Source: Methanosarcinales archaeon
Lineage (GTDB): Archaea; Halobacteriota; Methanosarcinia; Methanotrichales; Methanotrichaceae
DNA length: 6,311 bases
Direction: 5' to 3'
Assembly: GCA_013415595.1 (NCBI GenBank)
Contig: JAAEEW010000047.1
Span: forward strand, 1 to 6,311
Shown: positions 1-4,733 of the stretch, in pieces
Numbering within the stretch: the stretch's first letter is position 1
Layout: each line of letters opens with the position of its first letter
Translations under genes and position numbers: made by a program
The notes under the pieces: generated by a model
The model's input: the letters and a program-made list of their open reading frames with translations, nothing else
What the model was told of the DNA's origin: nothing
Databases searched by the model: none

Positions 1-302
1 CGCTACCAGTGCTGAGAATAGTCTGGCCAGCTCTTTCGTCTCGCTCTTATCCAATCCTTTTGAGATCCACAATCCGGGCACTTACTACGGGCTCCTTTTC
101 TGGAGGTCTTTCATTCAGCTATTGGGGGGAATGAGCATTATTCTCCTTTTCATAGCGATTCTACCTCAATTGGGTGTTGCAGGAAGACAACTATATTATG
201 TAGACACGAGTCGGGAGACTCTTACTCCTCGAGTTAAAAATACTGCCAAATTATACTGGGGTATATATTTGGGCTTTGTTGCACTGGAGACCCTGCTTCT
301 CT

Positions 303-306
303 GGGG
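303..306 (+). other. trkH: Frameshift site in the TrkH gene (G4 run)
   Basis: The TrkH reading moves from frame 2 to frame 3 here. Dropping one G from the GGGG run makes the peptide read ETLLLWAAGMPLYDSM, which fits the family without a gap. A one-base insertion in a short homopolymer is therefore the simplest explanation; a sequencing indel gives the same picture. Confidence 0.7.
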
Positions 307-536
307 CTGCGGGTATGCCCCTATACGATTCGATGTGTACATCTTTCACAACACTATCTACGGCTGGATATTCGCCTTTGGCAGCAGGAATAGTTGCATA
401 TGATAGCCAAATAATAGAAATAATTATTATAATATTCATGATCATAGGGGCAACAAACTTTGTTCTTCACTACCAACTGATAGCCAAAAAGGATATATTT
501 TGTTATATAAAAGATCAAGAGTTTATTTTTTACCTT

Positions 537-539
537 TGA
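537..539 (+). other. trkH: In-frame TGA interrupting TrkH
   Basis: TGA falls between FIFYL and VLAKATTIIVLW, in one continuous frame with homology on both sides. TrkH proteins have an ordinary hydrophobic segment here, so a one-base change (for example TGG to TGA) is likely. Nothing nearby suggests selenocysteine insertion, and this is not a site where the family uses cysteine. Confidence 0.75.
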
Positions 540-1236
540 GTACTTGCTAAAGCTACGACAATCATTGTCCTGTGGGGAGGTGTAGATGGAGATCTCTTCC
601 ACAGGATCCGATTGGCTGGATTTCACGCAGTCTCTATTTCGACCACCACGGGTTTCACAAACAATTTCGAATACGACCATTGGTCCTCTACATCTAACAT
701 GGTCCTTATTTTGCTCATGCTGATAGGTGGGTGCGCTGGAGCAACTGCAGGTGGGATCAAGGCAGTTCGCGTACTTCTCATAGGAAAATATTCTCATAGG
801 GAAATGTTAGAAACGCTGCATCCTAAGGCAGTTAGGTCTATAAAAATGGGTAATATATCTATCTCAGAAAGTGTATTAATATCTGTTTTATTTTTTACGA
901 TTATTTATATTATCATCTTCTTCGCTGCTTCATTAGTTCTTTTGGTCGTGGAGTCCGCAAATATTAATTTCGACCTGCTTTCCTCGATCTCAGCGGTCGC
1001 CACTTGTATGGGGGGTGTAGGTCCTGGTTTGGGAGAAGTCGCATTCGATTTTAGCAAAGTCACGCCCGCAGGCAAAATGATCGCATTCTCCTGTATGTAT
1101 ATTGGACGAATGGAGATCATACCGGTCATGCTGTTATTCTTGCCTGAGCTATGGAAAGAATAACGCTGTCCAAATGCAGGAGGACTCCAATCGAAATATT
1201 GCCAGTCACATCTCCTCTAGATACGCACAGAGTAGA

Positions 1237-1258
1237 AGAGAAACCGGTGAGGTTCTCT
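1237..1258. terminator. Stem-loop in the convergent spacer after TrkH and the aminotransferase
   Basis: AGAGAAACC (1237-1245) pairs with GGTTCTCT (1251-1258) around a GGTGA loop, giving eight base pairs and one bulged A. It lies between two convergent genes, about 45 bases past the minus-strand stop and 75 past the plus-strand stop. On the minus strand it is followed by a pyrimidine-rich stretch. A role in 3'-end formation is an inference from position only, since archaeal termination depends more on T tracts than on hairpins. Confidence 0.3.
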
Positions 1259-1275
1259 GCTCCCCTCGTTGACTT

Positions 1276-1289
1276 CGCTAGCTGTAGCG
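1276..1289. terminator. Short perfect stem-loop just downstream of the aminotransferase stop
   Basis: CGCTA (1276-1280) and TAGCG (1285-1289) form a perfect 5-bp stem with a GCTG loop, 13 bases past the aminotransferase stop codon. Without a strong T tract it is only a candidate 3'-end structure. The rest of the spacer 1164-1302 shows no gene. Confidence 0.25.
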
Positions 1290-1302
1290 TGTAATAGTAC
1301 TC

Positions 1303-2511
1303 TTAAGCCATCATCTCTTTGATGGCCCTGGCCAGCCTGCTCATTCCCTCCACGATCCGCTCGTCGTCGGAGTTGGAGAAGTTCAGGCGCATGGTGTTCT
1401 CCCCGCCGCCGTTGGCGTAGAAGGCCTGGCCGGGGACGAAGGCCACGTTGTTCTTGATGGCCCGGTTGAACAGCTCCAGGGACGACAGCTTCTCCGGCAG
1501 GGTGATCCACAGGAACATCCCGCCCTCCGGCCGGGTGTACCTGACCCCGGGGGGAAAGGTCTCCTCGATCATCCTCACCATGGTCTCTCTTTGCCTTCCG
1601 TACTCCGCCCTGATCAGCTCGATATGCCTGTTCACGTCGTTGTCAACCAGGTACTGATGGGCGATCCTCTGGGAGAGGTAGTTGGTGTGCAGATCCGAGG
1701 CCTGCTTGGCGATGACCAGCTTCTCCATGACCTCCGGGCAGGCAGAGATCCAGCCCAGCCTCATCCCCGGGGACATCACCTTGGAGAAGGAGCCAAGCAG
1801 GATGGCCCGGTCCTCCAGAAAGTGCCACATGGAGGGGGCTGGCCGTCCCATGAACCTCAGCTCGCCGTAGGGGTCGTCCTCGATGAAATAGGTGGCCCGC
1901 TCCCTTCCCTCCAGCAATGCGTCCGCCACCTGCCGTCGCTTATCCTCGGAGTAGCTGACTCCTGTCGGGTTCTGGAAGTTGGGCACGGCGTAGAAGAGCT
2001 TTGCCGGCCCTCCGGAGCCAGAGCAGGAGAGGGCGCCTGTCAGGGCGTCGACGTCCACTCCGTCCTCCTGCAGGGGAACGGTCTGAAACGTGGGCTCGAA
2101 CATCCCAAAGGACTGGATGGCTGCCAGGTAGGTGGGGTCCTCCACGATGATCCGGTCGCCCTTGTTCAGGAAGGCCTTGCCCAGCAGATCCAGGCCCTGC
2201 TGAGAGCCTCCGGTTATCAGAATATCCTCTGCGCCAACCCGCAGGCCCTTCTCTGCGTACCTCTGGGCGATGATCTCCCTCAGGGGAAGGAAGCCCTCCG
2301 TGGTGCTGTACTGCAGGGCGGCCTGGCCGCACTCGTCCAGGACCTTTTGAGCCGCCCGGGCCAGCTCCTTCACCGGAAAGAACTTGGGATTGGGCAGCCC
2401 TCCGGCAAATGATATGATCCCGGGGTCCTCGGTGACCTTCAATATCTCCCTGATGAACGACTTGTGGACTTTAGACATCCTATCTGCAAAAGGGCTGGCC
2501 ATCTCTTCCAT
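1303..2511 (-). CDS. PLP-dependent class I/II aminotransferase (LysN / 2-aminoadipate or aromatic aminotransferase type)
   Basis: A complete cytoplasmic fold-type I transaminase of 402 residues, the usual size. It moves an amino group between an amino acid and a 2-oxo acid using pyridoxal phosphate. Numbering from the chosen start: the N-terminal block IISFAGGLPNPKFFP (about 32-46); the cofactor phosphate loop GGSQQG (101-106); NPTG with Asn181; EDDPYG with the pyridine-binding Asp212 and Tyr215; SFSK with the Schiff-base Lys244 followed by SPGMRLGW; and MRLNFSN with the substrate-carboxylate Arg375. This set is typical of the archaeal/Thermus LysN-like group, which acts on 2-aminoadipate, aromatic or branched-chain substrates; the substrate cannot be read from sequence. 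The start is ATG at 2511 because AGGTGG lies 8 bases upstream. A GTG at 2523 would add four residues but has no ribosome site. Fold and reaction class are certain; substrate is open. Confidence 0.93.
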   Translation of the reverse strand: MEEMASPFADRMSKVHKSFIREILKVTEDPGIISFAGGLPNPKFFPVKELARAAQKVLDECGQAALQYSTTEGFLPLREIIAQRYAEKGLRVGAEDILITGGSQQGLDLLGKAFLNKGDRIIVEDPTYLAAIQSFGMFEPTFQTVPLQEDGVDVDALTGALSCSGSGGPAKLFYAVPNFQNPTGVSYSEDKRRQVADALLEGRERATYFIEDDPYGELRFMGRPAPSMWHFLEDRAILLGSFSKVMSPGMRLGWISACPEVMEKLVIAKQASDLHTNYLSQRIAHQYLVDNDVNRHIELIRAEYGRQRETMVRMIEETFPPGVRYTRPEGGMFLWITLPEKLSSLELFNRAIKNNVAFVPGQAFYANGGGENTMRLNFSNSDDERIVEGMSRLARAIKEMMA

Positions 2512-2518
2512 AGCGTCT

Positions 2519-2525
2519 TCCACCT
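2519..2525 (-). promoter_or_regulatory. Ribosome binding site of the aminotransferase gene
   Basis: On the minus strand AGGTGGA sits about seven bases before the ATG at 2511 and matches the archaeal anti-Shine-Dalgarno core GGAGGTGA. It overlaps the alternative GTG at 2523, which argues against that codon being the start. Confidence 0.55.
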
Positions 2526-2556
2526 ATCAAGGTTCTCTGGGCAGATTATCTCCAGG

Positions 2557-2564
2557 CATATAAG
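2557..2564 (-). promoter_or_regulatory. TATA box for the aminotransferase gene
   Basis: The minus strand reads CTTATATG here, a good archaeal TATA-like octamer. A start of transcription about 25 bases downstream would fall near 2537, leaving a leader of roughly 25 bases that includes the ribosome site. No clear purine-rich BRE is visible. Confidence 0.45.
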
Positions 2565-2702
2565 GCTGATCGTGCTGGCACCATTGCCTGGTTTTGCGAA
2601 TCGTCAGAGGGACATCCTTTTCCTGGCCCCGGCCTTCCCCACTGGAGGCGGCCCAACGTCCATATTTTTTTGAGGGCAGTCTGTCGGACTTTTCATGGAT
2701 TG

Positions 2703-2710
2703 ATTTATTA
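2703..2710 (+). promoter_or_regulatory. TATA-like box for the small exported-protein gene
   Basis: ATTTATTA lies about 38 bases before the ATG at 2745, predicting transcription from around 2732 and a short leader that still contains the GGGAGAG ribosome site at 2735-2741. The remainder of the 2526-2744 spacer shows only an isolated run of seven T (2665-2671) and no gene. Confidence 0.4.
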
Positions 2711-2744
2711 TCCTTGAGGTTGGTTTGAGGGGGCGGGAGAGAAT

Positions 2745-3104
2745 ATGAACTGCATTTGGAAAGCCTGTCTTTGTATCATGGTTCTGCTGATCGTCTCCAC
2801 CGTATGCATAGCCTCCAGCACCGTTCTTGGCTGCGGGACCGGGCCATCCCGGGCCGTGCACGACATCGGGGATCACTTCACAGCCAAGCCCACCTACAAC
2901 ATAAGCGCAATGTCATTCATCAAGCCGCTGTTCAACTCCACTTACGAGCATAGGCTCCTGCGGGATGTCAGCAACCGCACGCCCTCGGTGCCCTTTAGAA
3001 ACATCAATCCCTTCAACGAATACCAGGGCGTCTACCTGATAGAGCCCACCCGCCAGGAGCCAATCGATCTCAGAACGACCATTCCCGGTCCTCTCAGCTT
3101 CTGA
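2745..3104 (+). CDS. Small exported or membrane-anchored protein of unknown function
   Basis: I do not recognise this 119-residue protein. Residues 4-29 form one hydrophobic segment after a short start with Lys6, as in a signal peptide. It ends in VLGC (Cys30), an imperfect lipobox; cleavage near Ala23 is an alternative. The remaining 89 residues carry no further cysteine, are polar and proline-containing, and hold three N-glycosylation sequons (Asn52 NIS, Asn64 NST, Asn77 NRT), fitting a protein exposed outside the cell. The gene looks real: third codon positions are strongly G/C, GGGAGAG lies 3 bases before the ATG, and a TATA-like box sits at the proper distance. It is transcribed divergently from the aminotransferase and convergently with the Fe-S gene, so it is probably alone in its transcript. 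Function is unknown. Confidence 0.7.
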   Translation: MNCIWKACLCIMVLLIVSTVCIASSTVLGCGTGPSRAVHDIGDHFTAKPTYNISAMSFIKPLFNSTYEHRLLRDVSNRTPSVPFRNINPFNEYQGVYLIEPTRQEPIDLRTTIPGPLSF

Positions 3105-3164
3105 ATCGACCCTTGAGCGCCGGCCCTTTGCCCGGGATTTCCGAAAAGAGGCCGACCGGCCTGA

Positions 3165-3230
3165 GCCCTGAGGCCCCCCTCCCCCGGCCGATCTCAGGGC
3201 AGGTTCCGGCAGGGCCTCCGGCCTCGTTTT
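3165..3230 (+). terminator. Hairpin region with T run after the exported-protein gene
   Basis: GCCCTGAG (3165-3172) and CTCAGGGC (3193-3200) are a perfect 8-bp inverted repeat with a 20-base pyrimidine-rich loop. A second small hairpin, GGCC-TCC-GGCC (3213-3223), is followed closely by TTTT (3227-3230). The upstream AGGCC/GGCCT element (3149-3162) can compete for pairing. The location between convergent genes suggests transcript ends. No gene is seen in 3105-3276. Confidence 0.35.
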
Positions 3231-3276
3231 CTCCTCACAAGTATTCGGCGGCCACTCCCAATCGCTCTTTGGCCTC

Positions 3277-3699
3277 TTATCCCTGGTCGTCGAAGTCCAC
3301 TCGGGAGTGGCTGCCGTCGCAAAAGGGCTTCTTCCTGGACGCCCCGCATCTGCAAAGGGCGAAGGGCCCGCAACTGGCGACCTCCTCTCCACCCCTGCCA
3401 ATCAGCCTGCACTCTCCTTCCACCAGCAGGGGCCCTCCCTTCATCACCTTTATCCTGGCGGCAAAGCCTCCCCTGTCCTTGCCCGCGTCTACCCTCTTGT
3501 AGGACAGCGCGCCGGAGGGGCAGTTGTCGATGGCCTTCATGATCTCCTCGGAATCGGCCCCCTGCATGTTGATCCAGGGTCGCTGTTTGTGATTGAAGAC
3601 CGCGGGAAGCCCCTTCACGCAGTTGGCGGAATGGACGCATTTGTCCGGCTCCCAGTAGACCACGATCTCCCCGTTGGTGTAGGCTTTCATGACCTGCAT
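3277..3699 (-). CDS. Iron-sulfur protein: divergent 4Fe-4S mono-cluster domain fused to a CDGSH domain
   Basis: A 140-residue soluble protein with two cluster-binding modules. Residues about 10-70 match the divergent 4Fe-4S mono-cluster family (YjdI-like), with Cys21, His23, Cys27, the RPWI block at 40-43 and NCPSGAL containing Cys60. Residues about 80-133 are a CDGSH (mitoNEET-type) domain: Cys116, Cys118, Cys127 and His131 in the exact CxC-x2-S-x3-P-x-CDGSH pattern, which binds a 2Fe-2S cluster through three Cys and one His. Two further cysteines (Cys97, Cys110) are unassigned. Such proteins are thought to carry electrons or hand on clusters; the partner is unknown. The ATG at 3699 lies 28 bases from a TATA box and has no ribosome site, so the message is probably leaderless. 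A second ATG at 3690 would lose three residues, and its AGGT is too close to serve. The DUF3786 gene is divergent from it. Domain calls are firm, role inferred. Confidence 0.9.
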   Translation of the reverse strand: MQVMKAYTNGEIVVYWEPDKCVHSANCVKGLPAVFNHKQRPWINMQGADSEEIMKAIDNCPSGALSYKRVDAGKDRGGFAARIKVMKGGPLLVEGECRLIGRGGEEVASCGPFALCRCGASRKKPFCDGSHSRVDFDDQG

Positions 3700-3723
3700 T
3701 ATTGGCTTTGATGCTACTTAATT

Positions 3724-3731
3724 GTTTATAC
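3724..3731 (-). promoter_or_regulatory. TATA box of the Fe-S protein gene, placed for a leaderless transcript
   Basis: The minus strand reads GTATAAAC, centred about 28 bases from the A of the ATG at 3699. Archaeal transcription starts roughly 25 bases from the box centre, so the message would begin at or next to the start codon. Confidence 0.5.
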
Positions 3732-3740
3732 AGTGTTCAA

Positions 3741-3749
3741 TATAATATT
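3741..3749 (+). promoter_or_regulatory. AT-rich TATA-like element facing the DUF3786 gene
   Basis: TATAATATT could direct plus-strand transcription from about 3770, giving a leader of about 145 bases that would contain most of the 10-bp repeat array. A second weaker candidate, CATAATAC near 3886-3893, lies about 27 bases from the ATG at 3916 and would give a leaderless message. The sequence alone does not decide between them. Confidence 0.3.
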
Positions 3750-3760
3750 TTTGGGGATGC

Positions 3761-3830
3761 GTCGCTCTGGATCGTTATGGCTCATTGCGGCTGATTATGC
3801 CTCACTGTGGCTCACTGTGGCCCACTCCGG
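3761..3830. repeat. Degenerate 10-bp tandem repeat array, seven units
   Basis: Seven consecutive decamers share the consensus CTCACTGTGG. Two in the middle are identical (3801-3810, 3811-3820). The others match at 6 to 8 of 10 positions: GTCGCTCTGG, ATCGTTATGG, CTCATTGCGG, CTGATTATGC before them and CCCACTCCGG after. The phase is kept with no indel for 70 bases, so this is a true array rather than chance. It fills the divergent spacer between the Fe-S gene and the DUF3786 gene. A period near one helical turn would put each copy on the same face of the DNA. Confidence 0.65.
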
Positions 3831-3915
3831 CCCCTCATTCCCGGAAGGAAGATTGCGGGGAATTAGGTGGGGGCGGCAAAAAAGGCATAATACATGGCCA
3901 GAGAGATGGAGGGCC

Positions 3916-4491
3916 ATGGGATGCGAGATCGCCCTCCACAGGGCCTGGAATGAGCTGGAAAGCCTCTCCGGTGCCAGGGAGTACACAGTTCAGCTTCTTG
4001 GGGAGGACTATTTGATAGATGTCGCCAGGAGGCAGGTCTTATCACAGCCCTCCCAAGAGCCTGCGAATGACTATCTGGCGGTGATCCTTCTCCATTACCT
4101 CGCCGGAATGAAGAGATGCGGATACCGGAAAAGCGGTGAGTGGGTGACCTTCCGGGACATAAGAGGCGGAGAGAGCTATTTCCCGGCTTATCAAAATAAC
4201 ACCGTCCGGCCGCTGGTGGAAGCCCTGCAAAGGGATCCTGATGCCCTGGTGGAGCGCCTCCTGCATCGTTTCGGAGGCAGAATGGTGGACGGAGGGGACC
4301 TCTCCGTGGAGCTGACCACCTTTCCGGGCATCGATATCAGGCTGATTATGTGGCTGGGAGACGACGAGCTGCCGGCAGAGGCCACGGTGCTCTTCGACCG
4401 GGCCCTGACCGACATCTACTGCACCGAGGACATAGCCGTCTTTCTGGACGTGGTGGTCCGGACGGCCGTCTGCCGGGGGATGTGGGGATGA
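3916..4491 (+). CDS. DUF3786 domain protein
   Basis: A 191-residue, probably cytoplasmic protein of the DUF3786 family, found in many anaerobic bacteria and methanogens, with no established function. Numbering from the chosen start: the opening AWNELESL helix (10-17), LLHYL (58-62), the signature GEWVTFRDIRGGESYFPAY (74-92), a GGDLSVEL block, and the C-terminal MWLGDDELPAEATVLFD followed by YCTEDIAVFLDVVV, covering the full domain. Cysteines 3 and 68 and those near the C-terminus are scattered and do not form an obvious cluster motif. The frame is open back to 3733 (GTG) and 3757 (ATG), but that extension runs through the decamer array and reads as repetitive SLWLIAADYASLWLTVA, so I reject it. 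ATG 3916 begins where family members usually begin, with GGAGGG (3908-3913) just ahead though rather close. The neighbouring Fe-S gene is divergent. Family call is good; function unknown. Confidence 0.82.
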   Translation: MGCEIALHRAWNELESLSGAREYTVQLLGEDYLIDVARRQVLSQPSQEPANDYLAVILLHYLAGMKRCGYRKSGEWVTFRDIRGGESYFPAYQNNTVRPLVEALQRDPDALVERLLHRFGGRMVDGGDLSVELTTFPGIDIRLIMWLGDDELPAEATVLFDRALTDIYCTEDIAVFLDVVVRTAVCRGMWG

Positions 4492-4733
4492 GCCGCGTGC
4501 AAGGGCCCGGGGCACCGATCGCTGAAGATGAACCATAGCCGTGGAGCAAAAATTGCCGGGCGGTGGAGTGGGGATGGGGAACGTGATGGAGACCGGGATA
4601 GGAAAATCGCTGGAGGCCGGAAGGGGATAGGGACGGCGGCAGGGATGAATACGGGGAACGGAGGGGTCTGGCCGCCCGATCATCCCGACCGACCCAGAGC
4701 CCCCGGGCCCCGTTTTCACCCTTCTCCTCGCAC
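4492..4733. other. Convergent spacer between DUF3786 gene and carB, purine-rich on the plus strand
   Basis: No gene is supported here. Bases 4561-4670 are about 75% purine on the plus strand, with recurring GGGGA and GGATAGG words, so RNA read through from carB on the minus strand would be pyrimidine-rich, which may help termination. GGGCCCGGGG (4503-4512) and its exact reverse complement (4701-4710) flank the stretch. The second copy is followed by TTTT (4713-4716), a possible plus-strand 3' end. Confidence 0.35.

Larger units (their letters stand above)
1..1163 (+). pseudogene. trkH: TrkH/KtrB-family potassium uptake subunit, 5'-truncated by window, frameshifted and with an in-frame stop
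   Basis: This would be the membrane pore subunit of a Trk/Ktr potassium uptake system, which normally works with a cytoplasmic NAD-binding TrkA/KtrA partner. The visible part starts at the end of the first selectivity filter (GAT at the window edge). Frame 2 gives WRSFIQLLGG and ILPQLGVAGRQL, classic TrkH blocks, and runs until a stop near 403. From about 307 homology moves to the next frame, with filter 2 (STAGYS, 357-374), then passes a TGA at 537-539 and continues in that same frame with filter 3 (STTTGF, 639-656), the GGCAGATAGGIK block (726-761), filter 4 (TCMGGVGPG, 1002-1028) and the C-terminal IGRMEIIPVMLLF. All family landmarks survive, so the damage looks recent, or is a sequencing artefact. 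The gene is much more AT-rich than its neighbours (for example 30% GC at 421-480). A pseudogene is the best call; family assignment is firm. Confidence 0.85.

Noticed and set aside
537..539. Selenocysteine reading of the TGA in TrkH
   Set aside because: TrkH proteins do not use Cys or Sec here, the gene also carries a frameshift, and I see no SECIS-like element.
1591..2412. Plus-strand frame of 273 codons opposite the aminotransferase
   Set aside because: Antisense to a gene with complete catalytic motifs; composition and lack of domains mark it as a shadow.
3733..3915. N-terminal extension of the DUF3786 protein by 61 residues
   Set aside because: The frame is open, but it translates the decamer array into repetitive sequence, has no resemblance to the start of the DUF3786 family, and a good ATG with a purine-rich element sits at 3916.
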